Shown piece after piece: positions 46,368 to 54,337 of a stretch of DNA of 64,000 nucleotides (position 1 is its first letter; each line of letters starts with the position of its first letter). A program made the translations under genes and the position numbers. Below the pieces are notes generated by a model. The model was not told the origin of the DNA. It saw only the letters and a list, made by a program, of their open reading frames with translations, and searched no databases. Source of the DNA: Pseudoalteromonas fuliginea (GTDB lineage Bacteria; Pseudomonadota; Gammaproteobacteria; Enterobacterales; Alteromonadaceae). The stretch covers positions 1 to 64,000 of the forward strand of contig NZ_JJNZ01000028.1 of assembly GCF_000690055.1 (NCBI RefSeq), given 5' to 3'.

Positions 46368-47690
46368 ATGAATGCTGTTGTTATAGGCGTTATTTTAATG
46401 CTCGGGCTATCTCTGGCTCGCGTTAACGTCATTGTTGCCATGATAATAAGCGCGTTAGTTGCAGGTCTTACTGCAGGCTTGGGTATAAAAGAAAGTGTTG
46501 ATGCATTTAACTCTGGCCTTTCTGCCGGAGCTGAAATTGCACTAAGTTATGCCATGCTCGGCGCGTTTGCCGTTGCGATTTCTAAGTCGGGTTTAACACG
46601 CATTCTCGCTGATAAGTTACTTGCTAAAGTAAATACTAAAGGCAGCGGGAATGAAACGTTTTTAAGTTACTTCATTTTATTAATTATTTTAGGTTGTGCG
46701 ATTTCTTCGCAAAACTTAGTACCCGTACACATAGCGTTTATTCCTATTTTAATCCCGCCGTTACTCGTTGTTTTTAATCAGTTAAGATTAGACAGGCGTG
46801 CTATAGCGTGTATTTTAACATTTGGGTTAGCAACGTCTTACATGGTGCTACCTTATGGTTTTGGCGGTATTTATTTATACTCTATTTTGCACAAAAACCT
46901 GGTCGATAACGGCTTAGAGATTGTAAATACACAAGTTCCTATGGCGATGATAATTCCTGCATTAGGTATGTTTGTTGGATTACTTATTGCGGTATTTATT
47001 ACCTACAGAAAACGTCGTGAATACACCGAGCTCCCATTAACAACTGTGAGTAAATCAGCTGAAGTCGAAAACCCTAGAAAAGTAATGATTGTCGGGCTTT
47101 TTGCAGTACTTGCCTCCCTTGTTGCACAAAACCTAAGTGGCTCAATGATTTTAGGTGGCTTAGTAGGTGTAATGATATTTAGTGTTTTCGGTGTAGTTAA
47201 GTGGGAAGAAAACGGCGACGTATTTAGTAAAGGCGTTGCGATGATGGCCATGATTGGCTTTATTATGATATCGGCACAAGGTTTTGCATCGGTTATGCAA
47301 GCCACTGGCGATGTAGCAAGCTTAGTACACAGCGCAGCCGCCCTTTTTGATGGTAATAAACCCCTTGCTGCCGGTGTTATTTTGTTAGTCGGGTTATTAA
47401 TTACAATGGGAATTGGCAGTTCGTTTTCAACAGTGCCTATTATTGCAACTTTGTTTGTTCCTTTATGTTTAGACCTTGGCTTTTCTGTTATGGCTACCGC
47501 TGCACTTGTTGGTACTGCGGGCGCTTTAGGTGATGCAGGCTCCCCTGCTTCAGATTCAACGCTTGGCCCAACATCGGGTTTAAATGCCGATGGCCAGCAC
47601 GACCATATTAGAGACTCTGTTATTCCAACGTTTATTCACTTTAACATTCCGCTGCTAATATTTGGCTGGATTGCAGCAATGGTGCTTTAA
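46368..47690 (+). CDS. Na+/H+ antiporter-family protein (NhaC-like, YuiF group)
   Basis: The 440-residue transporter has about eleven membrane helices and no extended soluble part. The typical ion-transporter motifs are [24 protein letters not shown] near residue 50 and [37 protein letters not shown] in the last third, close to the YuiF/NhaC family of predicted amino-acid or Na+/H+ transporters. The substrate is not certain. It starts eight bases after tgpA and is probably the last gene of the operon; AGAGAA lies upstream, and a strong terminator follows. Confidence 0.85.
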   Translation: MNAVVIGVILMLGLSLARVNVIVAMIISALVAGLTAGLGIKESVDAFNSGLSAGAEIALSYAMLGAFAVAISKSGLTRILADKLLAKVNTKGSGNETFLSYFILLIILGCAISSQNLVPVHIAFIPILIPPLLVVFNQLRLDRRAIACILTFGLATSYMVLPYGFGGIYLYSILHKNLVDNGLEIVNTQVPMAMIIPALGMFVGLLIAVFITYRKRREYTELPLTTVSKSAEVENPRKVMIVGLFAVLASLVAQNLSGSMILGGLVGVMIFSVFGVVKWEENGDVFSKGVAMMAMIGFIMISAQGFASVMQATGDVASLVHSAAALFDGNKPLAAGVILLVGLLITMGIGSSFSTVPIIATLFVPLCLDLGFSVMATAALVGTAGALGDAGSPASDSTLGPTSGLNADGQHDHIRDSVIPTFIHFNIPLLIFGWIAAMVL

Positions 47691-47740
47691 GATGTATTTA
47701 TATAAGTGTTAATAAATGTGATTAAAAGCTAAATATAACT

Positions 47741-47770
47741 AAAAAGGTATATTAAAAGCATACCTTTTTA
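47741..47770 (+). terminator. Terminator of the MoxR-antiporter operon
   Basis: AAAAAGGTAT and ATACCTTTTT arms with a short loop, ending in a T-run. Confidence 0.85.
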
Positions 47771-47813
47771 GTATCCAAATCCAGCAACTCACACCCCTAT
47801 CAATTCCCCCCAG

Positions 47814-47893
47814 TTTGATTACTTTCTCTTAGTTAATACTAGCTCTGTTGTTGAGGTTATACTTAATGAATATTTAGTATGATGTGTTCTTTT
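47814..47893 (+). repeat. Intergenic element, copy A (partner at 14285-14360)
   Basis: It starts TTTGATTACTTT and ends with the 25-base stretch at 47869-47893 that is repeated exactly in the other copy. It lies between the convergent antiporter and thioesterase genes, just before a 12-bp hairpin (47902-47931). Confidence 0.6.
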
Positions 47894-47901
47894 AATGGTT
47901 T

Positions 47902-47931
47902 TATATAAGCACCAATTAAGGTGCTTATATA
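47902..47931. terminator. Hairpin at the end of the thioesterase transcript
   Basis: TATATAAGCACC and GGTGCTTATATA are perfect 12-bp arms with a 6-base loop. Neither strand has a strong T-run, so termination is plausible but not certain. Confidence 0.5.
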
Positions 47932-47963
47932 AATTTACTTTAGCGTATATTCAAAGCTTTAAG

Positions 47964-48395
47964 TTAATCAAAACCATAAATCATTTTGTCGCATACTACC
48001 GGAGTCGGTCTGTGGTTATCATCAACTGCAACAAACGTAAAGCTGCCACTAATGGCTGAATGCTTATCGTCTTTGTGCATAGTTTCTAATAATATATCTA
48101 CATCAACTTTTAAGCTGGTGTTACCTACATGCACTACTTTAGCTATTAACTCTGCAAAAGTACCTGCTGGTATGGCCTCTTTAAAGTCGACTCTATCAGA
48201 AGATATAGTTACCAAAGGCTTACGGCAAAAACGAGTCGCTGCTATAAATGCCACTTCATCCATCCACGCCAGTGCATCACCACCAAATAAAGTATTGTGA
48301 TGATTAGTACGCCCTGGAAACACGGTTTTAGTTACCGATGTGGTTGAGTCTTCAATACGCTGAGCAATTATTGCATCGCGATTTACGTCAGTCAT
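47964..48395 (-). CDS. Acyl-CoA thioesterase, hot-dog fold (YciA-like)
   Basis: The 143-residue protein contains FPGRTNHHNTLFGGDALAWMDEVAFIAATRFC, with the conserved NTLFGGDALAWMDE block of YciA/acyl-CoA hydrolases in which the Asp is catalytic. SDRVDFKEAIPAGTFAELIAKV follows. It hydrolyses acyl-CoA thioesters in the cytoplasm. AGTAGAG lies before the start. It is followed at a distance of five bases upstream by the M23 peptidase, so all three minus-strand genes (queD-like, M23, thioesterase) may be one operon. Confidence 0.92.
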   Translation of the reverse strand: MTDVNRDAIIAQRIEDSTTSVTKTVFPGRTNHHNTLFGGDALAWMDEVAFIAATRFCRKPLVTISSDRVDFKEAIPAGTFAELIAKVVHVGNTSLKVDVDILLETMHKDDKHSAISGSFTFVAVDDNHRPTPVVCDKMIYGFD

Positions 48396-48400
48396 AATCT

Positions 48401-49219
48401 CTACTTTTTGTTTGCTAATGTATCTTGCATTAGTAATGCTGGATCAAGGCGTTCGCCTTTCCAGTTAAAACGCCAATCTAGGTGAGGACCCGTTACACGC
48501 CCTGTTGCACCAATTTCAGCCACTTTGTTACCTTGCTCAATTTTATCACCCACTTTTACATCAAGCTTACTTAAGTGAATGTAAGTTGAGGTAATACCAT
48601 GGCCATGATCAATAATTAATGTACCGCCTGAGTAGTATAAATCAGGTTCAGCAAATACCACGGCACCACTAATAGGCGCGTAAACAGGAGAGCCTGTTTT
48701 ATTGGCAATGTCTAAGCCAAAGTGCGGACGACGTGGCTCGCCATTAAAATAGCGCTGACTGCCGTAAACACCCGATATGCGCCCTTCTGCAGGCTTTAAA
48801 ACAGGGTCTAAAAAGTACAATAAATCAGACTCTACTTCTCTCGCTTTTCGCACAGCAACTGCTTCGCGGCTTATACGCGCACTAACCTCTTTTGGTGGAG
48901 ATACATACTTTTTAGCTACGCCGGTAATTTTATCAATTTTATATTCGCGCTTAGTGATAGCTATTGATTGTGAATGCGATTTACCATTGTTATCTACCCA
49001 TTTTAAAGTATGAGTAGTTTCAGCGTCACGCCCAAAACCAAATACAAAATCACCCTTTGGTGAAAGTTTTAAGCTTTTGCCATCTAAGCTTACTGATTTA
49101 GCGTTTTCTAGCTTTCCAGTAACTAAACCGCCTTGTGTTAAATGTCCTTTTAACTCAAGCGCCATAGCACTAAAGCTAGCAGAGGCAACAAGCGCTGTTG
49201 CTAAAAGTGTTTTAAACAT
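48401..49219 (-). CDS. M23-family metallopeptidase, exported
   Basis: The 272-residue precursor has a signal peptide MFKTLLATALVASASFSAMA. The LytM/lysostaphin-like zinc domain occupies the C-terminal 130 residues: HFGLDIANKTGSPVYAP (H and D ligands), HGHGITSTYIHLS and the last His in GPHLDWRFNWKG. The upstream half is beta-rich and unique. It probably cuts or remodels peptidoglycan. The ATG at 49219 lies inside the stop region of the preceding gene (ATGTTTAA overlap), so translation is coupled; a longer frame adds ten residues. Confidence 0.9.
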   Translation of the reverse strand: MFKTLLATALVASASFSAMALELKGHLTQGGLVTGKLENAKSVSLDGKSLKLSPKGDFVFGFGRDAETTHTLKWVDNNGKSHSQSIAITKREYKIDKITGVAKKYVSPPKEVSARISREAVAVRKAREVESDLLYFLDPVLKPAEGRISGVYGSQRYFNGEPRRPHFGLDIANKTGSPVYAPISGAVVFAEPDLYYSGGTLIIDHGHGITSTYIHLSKLDVKVGDKIEQGNKVAEIGATGRVTGPHLDWRFNWKGERLDPALLMQDTLANKK

Positions 49220-50069
49220 AACTAATCGATCCTTTTCCAACACCTTCATAAGCGGTCACTTTCACTGCTTTTTCTGGGTATTGGGCTTTAATTTGGCCAG
49301 CTACATGTTCAGCAATACATTCTACAGTAGTATCTACTGGCAAAATGTCGCAACGAGACTCGCTAATAGCCATTTCAAAATAGCCTTGTGCCGATGTATA
49401 AGCAAAACATACATCACCAGCTTTGGCTGGTATGTGTTTTAAATCAGCTGCGTTAATTTGATCTTCACTGGTGGCTAAGTAAATATCTTCCCACTTTTGA
49501 GACCATTCTTTTTGCAAGCGCGGCATAGAGATACCATCTAGGCTAATACCAATTTGAGAACGATGCCCATGAATAATACGCTGGCAATTACCGTCATGCT
49601 TTTTAAGGCCATGGCTGTAATGATAGTAAAAACTTTGGCTATGTTCAGGCTTAAGAGACAGCTCAATTTTTTCAATGTTATCTGGTAGCTTCGGTAAAAT
49701 AGTCGCAATTAAAAATTCGGTAACCGATTCAACAGTTACTTCGTCTGCGTTAATCATGCAATAAGCTTGATGAGGAGCGCTCATAGCTAAGTGATTATTT
49801 TCACCAAATGTACAGTCGAGTGTTTTATGCTCGTCAAATTCAGATACAGTGCCATTAAGCCCTGTAGGAATTGCTAAACGGTGATCAATACACTCATCTA
49901 TAATGCCTTTAATTTGCTTTTTAACTAAACCAAAGTCTAAAACCATAGACTCTTCGTTAAGTTTACCGTGCAAAGTTAAATCAACAATCCAGCTCTCGCC
50001 AACGGCGCCGCGTTTGTTACATAAGTAAGAAAAATCAATCACAGTTAGTGAGTTAACAAAAAGGATCAT
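49212..50069 (-). CDS. Two-domain 6-carboxytetrahydropterin synthase-like protein (QueD fold twice)
   Basis: The 285-residue protein is about twice the usual QueD length. The C-terminal half carries the family's zinc and active-site motifs: FYYHYSHGLKKHDGNCQRIIHGHRS (HGH plus the Cys) and TVECIAEHVAGQI, EGVGKGSISY. The N-terminal half shows the second part of the fold (MVLDFGLVKKQIKGIIDECIDHRLAIP) but lacks HGH. So it is two permuted copies of the pterin-synthase fold, only one of them catalytic by motif. The queuosine or folate role is uncertain. AAGGAAG precedes the ATG. It overlaps the M23 gene by eight bases. Confidence 0.8.
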   Translation of the reverse strand: MILFVNSLTVIDFSYLCNKRGAVGESWIVDLTLHGKLNEESMVLDFGLVKKQIKGIIDECIDHRLAIPTGLNGTVSEFDEHKTLDCTFGENNHLAMSAPHQAYCMINADEVTVESVTEFLIATILPKLPDNIEKIELSLKPEHSQSFYYHYSHGLKKHDGNCQRIIHGHRSQIGISLDGISMPRLQKEWSQKWEDIYLATSEDQINAADLKHIPAKAGDVCFAYTSAQGYFEMAISESRCDILPVDTTVECIAEHVAGQIKAQYPEKAVKVTAYEGVGKGSISYV

Positions 50070-50215
50070 AAACTTCCTTTAGACTGGTTATAAGACAGCG
50101 TTAATTATAATGATTTCTGATTGTAATTGCGCGGTTTTATAGTGCAAAAACCAATCGCGCTGATTGATTGATGATTTAATATGCAATATTTTGATTTTTT
50201 AACTGCTCCGAGTTG

Positions 50216-50239
50216 TTTAGCGTACAAGTGTACGCTAAA
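50216..50239. promoter_or_regulatory. FabR-like operator upstream of fabA
   Basis: The arms TTTAGCGTACA and TGTACGCTAAA form a 24-bp perfect palindrome with AG at its centre. The core AGCGTACA-N2-TGTACGCT matches what I recall of the FabR site at fabA/fabB. It lies 33 bp before the fabA ATG, over the presumed -10/start. Confidence 0.75.
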
Positions 50240-50272
50240 GTACTTGGCAATTTCTAAGCGAAGATAAGTGTT

Positions 50273-50788
50273 ATGGAACCTAAAAATAGCTATACAAAAG
50301 AAGAGTTGATCCTGTGTGGTCAAGGTGAAATGTTTGGTGAAGGTAACTGCCGTTTACCAAGTGACAACATGTTAATGATGGATCGCATTACCTCTATTAC
50401 TGCTGATGGCGGTATTCATGGGAAAGGCGAAATTGTTGCTGAGCTTGATATTGACCCTAGCCTTTGGTTTTTCGATTGTCATTTTAAAGGCGACCCAGTA
50501 ATGCCAGGTTGTTTAGGCTTAGATGCTATGTGGCAACTAGTTGGTTTTTACTTAGGTTGGTCTGGTGGCCCTGGTCTTGGCCGTGCGCTAGGTGTGGGTG
50601 AAGTTAAATTTACTGGCCAAATTTTACCAACTAATAAAAAAGTAACTTACCGCCTTGTAATGAAACGCGTAATTAAACGTAAATTGTTCATGGGTGTTGC
50701 AGATGGCACTGTAGAAGTAGATGGCCGAGTAATTTACGAAGCTAAAGATTTAAAAGTGGGCTTGTTCCAAGACACTAGCGCGTTTTAA
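50273..50788 (+). CDS. fabA: 3-hydroxydecanoyl-[acyl-carrier-protein] dehydratase
   Basis: FabA dehydrates 3-hydroxydecanoyl-ACP and isomerises the double bond, the branch point to unsaturated fatty acids. The 171-residue protein has the catalytic histidine in [27 protein letters not shown], identical in layout to E. coli FabA (His70 and Asp84). [13 protein letters not shown] and the C-terminal [11 protein letters not shown] complete the match. Preceded by a FabR-like operator and followed by a strong terminator. Confidence 0.97.
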   Translation: MEPKNSYTKEELILCGQGEMFGEGNCRLPSDNMLMMDRITSITADGGIHGKGEIVAELDIDPSLWFFDCHFKGDPVMPGCLGLDAMWQLVGFYLGWSGGPGLGRALGVGEVKFTGQILPTNKKVTYRLVMKRVIKRKLFMGVADGTVEVDGRVIYEAKDLKVGLFQDTSAF

Positions 50789-50803
50789 TTTTTAAATGCG
50801 TAC

Positions 50804-50833
50804 AAAAAGGCCTCCAACGTGGAGGCCTTTTTG
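50804..50833 (+). terminator. Terminator of fabA
   Basis: AAAAAGGCCTCC, loop AACGT, GGAGGCCTTTTT. The A-run side would serve rmf on the other strand as well. Confidence 0.92.
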
Positions 50834-50853
50834 CTTAAATTCGATTATTGATT

Positions 50854-51024
50854 TTAGGTTTTGTACATGTTGCGGTTTTCAATCGCTTCACGCCAACCTC
50901 CTAACCACTCTGATTTGGGATCTACTTGTTGATAAGGGCATAGCTCTTTTGAGCGACCTGCTAAACCTGCTTTAAAACCTTGAGAATGAGCTCTTTCTAA
51001 ACGATCTCTTTTCTGTCTCTTCAT
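50854..51024 (-). CDS. rmf: Ribosome modulation factor
   Basis: Rmf binds 70S ribosomes in stationary phase and promotes their dimerisation to 100S. The 56-residue protein (MKRQKRDRLERAHSQGFKAG) matches E. coli Rmf over its length, with GRSKELCPYQ and WLGGWREA. I use the ATG at 51024, as in other Rmf proteins; a GTG five codons earlier is in frame but not needed. It converges on fabA. Confidence 0.95.
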   Translation of the reverse strand: MKRQKRDRLERAHSQGFKAGLAGRSKELCPYQQVDPKSEWLGGWREAIENRNMYKT

Positions 51025-51434
51025 CGGTAATATCCTCACCTTTTTTATTTATATATTGTGTAGCATTAGTGAAATCTACATTTAATGAATAGTTAATAAA
51101 AATGTAAAATTCAAATCATAAAAGCAATTAAATTGTTTGACTTTAACTAAGCTGCTGATGCAAAAATGAATTAACATTTAAAAAAGTAAGTGGTCATACA
51201 ACATTCAATTTGACCGGTTTTATGCTAAATAAAATGCGACTCAATAATCGCTAAAAAGCACTTATGTGCTTTAATTGTGACCGACTAATATAGACTAAGT
51301 TCCAAACAAAAATGTAATCGTGACACTTTTATTTCATTAATCTTAAATTAGTAGCACGCCCCTAACTTGAAGTATTTTTAAACAATTTGAATTTATACTT
51401 GATTATTTAAAGTCGACCGGTCTAATATGTGTGC
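51025..51434. other. Divergent intergenic region between rmf and the TetR gene
   Basis: A 410-bp AT-rich spacer holding both promoters and the palindrome GACCGGTC (51415-51422) just before the TetR start. No gene is seen. Confidence 0.5.
51412..51424. promoter_or_regulatory. Operator-like palindrome at the TetR gene
   Basis: TCGACCGGTCTA centred on GACCGGTC lies 12 bases before the ATG. A related site AGACGATCGGTCT lies at 52094-52106 just before the reductase gene. Shared CGGTCTAA suggests autoregulation and control of the reductase. Confidence 0.6.
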
Positions 51435-52070
51435 ATGAACAAAAATACATCAACACCAATACGCCGTGGTCGCCCACCTAAAATAGCCAGAGAGAACGCC
51501 GATACCAAAGCGTTACTTATTCGCACAGGTCTAGAAACATTAACTGAATTTGGCTTTAGCGCCACGGGGCTCGATACTATTTTAAAAAAAGCGGCTGTAC
51601 CTAAAGGCTCCTTTTATCATTACTTTAAAAGTAAAGAAGCCTACGGCATTGCGTTAGTTGATGCATACGACAGTTACTTTATTGCCAAGCTTACCCACTA
51701 CCTGCAACAAGAAGATGTTCCCCCACTTGAGCGGATCGTTAATTTTACCCAAAGCGCAATTAAAGGGATGAAAAAATACGATTACAAACGTGGGTGTTTA
51801 GTAGGTAACTTAAATCAAGAGCTTAACCATTTAAGTGAAGAGTTTAAAATCAGGTTAATGCAAAGCTACACCGCTTGGCAAAACCAGGTAGAGGTTTGCT
51901 TAAATCAAGCTAAACAACAAGGCACAATTGCAAGCCATGTAAATACAAAACTTATGAGTGAGTACTTTTGGATTGGTTGGGAAGGTGCGGTAATGCGCGC
52001 CAAGCTCACAAAATCAAATACTCCACTTACTTTATATACAGAAATGTTTTTACGCGCATTATTAACCTAA
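51435..52070 (+). CDS. TetR-family transcriptional repressor (AcuR-like)
   Basis: The 211-residue regulator has a DNA-binding helix-turn-helix at residues 22-68 (RTGLETLTEFGFSATGLDTILKKAAVPKGSFYHYFKSKE), with the standard GSFYHYF. The basic N-terminus contains an AT-hook-like RRGRPPK. The ligand-binding part starts at about 80. It is followed after 49 bases by the reductase gene. The neighbourhood and motifs resemble AcuR-AcuI pairs that sense acrylate. The ATG at 51435 is chosen; a GTG two codons earlier exists. Confidence 0.88.
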   Translation: MNKNTSTPIRRGRPPKIARENADTKALLIRTGLETLTEFGFSATGLDTILKKAAVPKGSFYHYFKSKEAYGIALVDAYDSYFIAKLTHYLQQEDVPPLERIVNFTQSAIKGMKKYDYKRGCLVGNLNQELNHLSEEFKIRLMQSYTAWQNQVEVCLNQAKQQGTIASHVNTKLMSEYFWIGWEGAVMRAKLTKSNTPLTLYTEMFLRALLT

Positions 52071-52093
52071 TGCGTTTTTATTTACCAATTAAA

Positions 52094-52106
52094 AGACGAT
52101 CGGTCT
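52094..52106. promoter_or_regulatory. Operator-like site before the AcuI-type gene
   Basis: AGACGATCGGTCT, a near-palindrome, shares CGGTCTAA with the site at the TetR gene and sits just upstream of the AAAGGA ribosome binding site. Confidence 0.55.
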
Positions 52107-52119
52107 AAAAGGATATCCC

Positions 52120-53112
52120 ATGAGTAACCCAATTAAAGCCATTGTTATTAATAAAGAAGATAATAACTACAGCGCCTCATTATCGACTATCGAAAATAGT
52201 GATTTACCAAACGAAAACGTCTCTATCGACGTGCTATACAGTACACTTAACTATAAAGATGGTTTAGCAATTACGGGGAAAGGCCCCGTTGTACGCAGTT
52301 TTCCTATGGTGCCAGGTATCGATTTAGTGGGTACGGTTACAAATTCCACCAGCGATGAATTTAAAAATGGCGATAACGTAATATTAAATGGCTTTGGTGT
52401 AGGCGAAAAATATTGGGGCGGGCTTGCTCAAAAAACGGCACTTAATAGCGATTGGCTAATCCCCTTGCCTGCAGGTATCTCTCCAAAACAAGCGATGCAA
52501 ATAGGTACAGCTGGTTATACCGCTATGCTAAGTGTTATAGCACTTCAAAAACAAGGCATTACGCCTGAATCTGGCGAAATACTGGTAACTGGTGCCAATG
52601 GTGGCGTAGGCAGCTTTGCTATTTATTTATTAAACCAGCTTGGCTACAACGTAACAGCAGCTACGGGTCGATTAGATCAAAGTGAATATTTAAAAGAGTT
52701 AGGTGCTAAACAAGTAATTGACAGAAACGAGCTTTCAAGCCCGGGTAAGCCTTTGCAAAAAGAGCGCTTTGCAGCGGCAATAGATTCTGTAGGTAGCCAT
52801 ACACTTGCTAATATTTGTGCATCATTAAAGTATGGGGGTGTAGTAACGGCCTGCGGACTTGCCCAAGGCATGGATTTACCTGCCTCAGTTGCCCCATTTA
52901 TACTACGTGGTGTGTCACTAATAGGCATTGATAGCGTAATGCGCCCTAAAGCCGACAGAATTGAAGCGTGGGATCGTTTAGCTAAATTAGTAAACGCTGA
53001 TTACTTAGATAAAATTTCGACTGAAATTTCACTAGAACACGTAATTGATAACGCAGAGCTACTAATGCAAGGCAAAATTCGCGGTCGTGTTGTAGTTAAT
53101 TGTCAAAGTTAA
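52120..53112 (+). CDS. acuI: MDR-family oxidoreductase, acrylyl-CoA reductase type (AcuI/YhdH)
   Basis: The 330-residue NADPH-dependent enzyme of the medium-chain dehydrogenase/reductase superfamily lacks the structural zinc site, as in YhdH/AcuI. Landmarks are STLNYKDGLAITGKGPVVRSFPMVPGIDLVG, GFGVGEKYWGGLAQ, the Rossmann motif GANGGVGSFAIYLL, and GLAQGMDLPASVAPFILRGVSLIGIDS. AcuI reduces acrylyl-CoA to propionyl-CoA, detoxifying acrylate from DMSP. In this organism the substrate is inferred. AAAGGA precedes the ATG and an operator-like site precedes that. Confidence 0.88.
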   Translation: MSNPIKAIVINKEDNNYSASLSTIENSDLPNENVSIDVLYSTLNYKDGLAITGKGPVVRSFPMVPGIDLVGTVTNSTSDEFKNGDNVILNGFGVGEKYWGGLAQKTALNSDWLIPLPAGISPKQAMQIGTAGYTAMLSVIALQKQGITPESGEILVTGANGGVGSFAIYLLNQLGYNVTAATGRLDQSEYLKELGAKQVIDRNELSSPGKPLQKERFAAAIDSVGSHTLANICASLKYGGVVTACGLAQGMDLPASVAPFILRGVSLIGIDSVMRPKADRIEAWDRLAKLVNADYLDKISTEISLEHVIDNAELLMQGKIRGRVVVNCQS

Positions 53113-53130
53113 GCTATTTACTCTGTTAAA

Positions 53131-53177
53131 GCCTCGTTATTAAATTTATAATGCAATTTGTATTTTAATAACGAGGC
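53131..53177 (+). promoter_or_regulatory. Hairpin covering the ribosome binding site of the VF530 gene
   Basis: GCCTCGTTATTAAA (53131-53144) and TTTAATAACGAGGC (53164-53177) are perfect 14-base arms; the right arm includes ACGAGG, the binding site of the ATG at 53185. The loop holds TATAAT (53147-53152), a possible promoter. Transcripts starting there would lack the left arm, whereas readthrough from acuI would be folded. Confidence 0.6.
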
Positions 53178-53184
53178 AACACCT

Positions 53185-53601
53185 ATGAGCAACCAAGAAC
53201 TTTTCAGTAATAACCCACTGCAAGGCGTTAAATTAGAACAAGTGGTTGAAGAGCTGGTTGAACAATACGGGTGGGAGCTCCTACACGCTTATTTACAACT
53301 TAACTGCTTTAAAAACAATCCTGATATAAAGTCAGCGGTTAAATTTTTACGTAAAACACAATGGGCACAAGAAAAAGTAGATAACTTTTACCTTTATCGC
53401 CTTAAAAACTTACCTAAGCCTGATGATGTTCAATACGAATTACCGCCACGTGATCGCGTGATCCCAGCTGATCATAAACCGGGGGAGCCGTGTGAACTTA
53501 GTTTTGTTGATGCTAAACGTATTATAGAAAAAAAAGCATCAAAGCAACGTGCTCGCGATCGTAAACAACGCTCTAACTCTAGTAACCCTTGGGGTAACTA
53601 A
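53185..53601 (+). CDS. VF530-family (DUF2132) protein
   Basis: The 138-residue protein begins SNQELFSNNPLQGVKLEQVVEELVEQYGWELLHAYLQLNCFKNNPDIKSAVKFLRKTQWAQEKVDNFYL, the VF530 domain (residues 1-70) whose solved members are small helical, DNA-binding-like proteins. The C-terminal half is polar, with a positively charged tail (KKASKQRARDRKQRSNSSNPWGN). The ATG at 53185 follows ACGAGG by eight bases; a start 27 bases earlier is in frame. Its role is unknown. Confidence 0.85.
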   Translation: MSNQELFSNNPLQGVKLEQVVEELVEQYGWELLHAYLQLNCFKNNPDIKSAVKFLRKTQWAQEKVDNFYLYRLKNLPKPDDVQYELPPRDRVIPADHKPGEPCELSFVDAKRIIEKKASKQRARDRKQRSNSSNPWGN

Positions 53602-53617
53602 ACACGCTAATTTAATT

Positions 53618-53646
53618 TTGTAGAGCTATTTTAAATGGCTCTACAA
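53618..53646 (+). terminator. Terminator of the VF530 gene
   Basis: TTGTAGAGC and GCTCTACAA arms, then TTCTCTTTT. Confidence 0.7.
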
Positions 53647-53699
53647 TTCTCTTTTATTAATTTTTATTACATCCACACCATATAGCTAACAAATAGAAA

Positions 53700-54131
53700 T
53701 CAATACCCTCGGTTTTTCCAAAAATCTGTTTCAGTACGCTCTGCCTCTAATGCCACCTTAAAAGTTTTATCAGCAATAATTTTCCCATTTAGCTCAATAG
53801 TCATACGCCAATCACCCAATTTATTCTCTATTGGCAACCAAAGCGTGTCGCCTAAATAAAAGTTCCAATCACTGTTTTTAACGTATACATCGCCTTCAAA
53901 GGGGTCCATTACATCACCTTTACTGTCTGGTATATCTGGATGGTATATACAATAGTGAAGCTTTTCGCCTTTACCCTTTTTAATATTTACGATTAAGCCA
54001 AACTCAACATCTACCTCAGCTATTACATTTGTTGTAAATTGCTCTATTTGTGGCAATGCTTTACTTTCGCTGTCCCACTTAGAGTAAATACCGTGACTTT
54101 GTAACGTCACTTCAGGTTTTGTTTTAGCCAT
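53700..54131 (-). CDS. DUF3859-domain protein
   Basis: The 143-residue protein has no signal peptide or membrane segment. The first half (VTLQSHGIYSKWDSESKALPQIEQFTTNVIAEVDVEFGLIVNIKKGKG) and the second (VYVKNSDWNFYLGDTLWLPIENKLGDWRMTIELNGKIIADKTFKV) match DUF3859, an uncharacterised beta-rich family. AAGGTTACC precedes the ATG. It converges on the VF530 gene. Confidence 0.82.
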   Translation of the reverse strand: MAKTKPEVTLQSHGIYSKWDSESKALPQIEQFTTNVIAEVDVEFGLIVNIKKGKGEKLHYCIYHPDIPDSKGDVMDPFEGDVYVKNSDWNFYLGDTLWLPIENKLGDWRMTIELNGKIIADKTFKVALEAERTETDFWKNRGY

Positions 54132-54337
54132 TAAGGTAACCTTTTATATTAGCTATTTTTGCATTAGTTTAACTTTTTGAAATTTTAAAATAAAACACAA
54201 TCCAATAAAGTTAAATCTCAACTTAGCTTTAATACTTCGCCTATTTACATCATTGCTAATTTGTCATCATTGTTTACACACTATTTGCACAATTGCTGAT
54301 TATTGTTTGAGTAACTTAATTGATCAGGTAAGCAGCA

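Noticed and set aside
50105..50323. 72-codon minus-strand frame across the fabA promoter
   Set aside because: Covers the FabR operator and the fabA start; composition is not protein-like.
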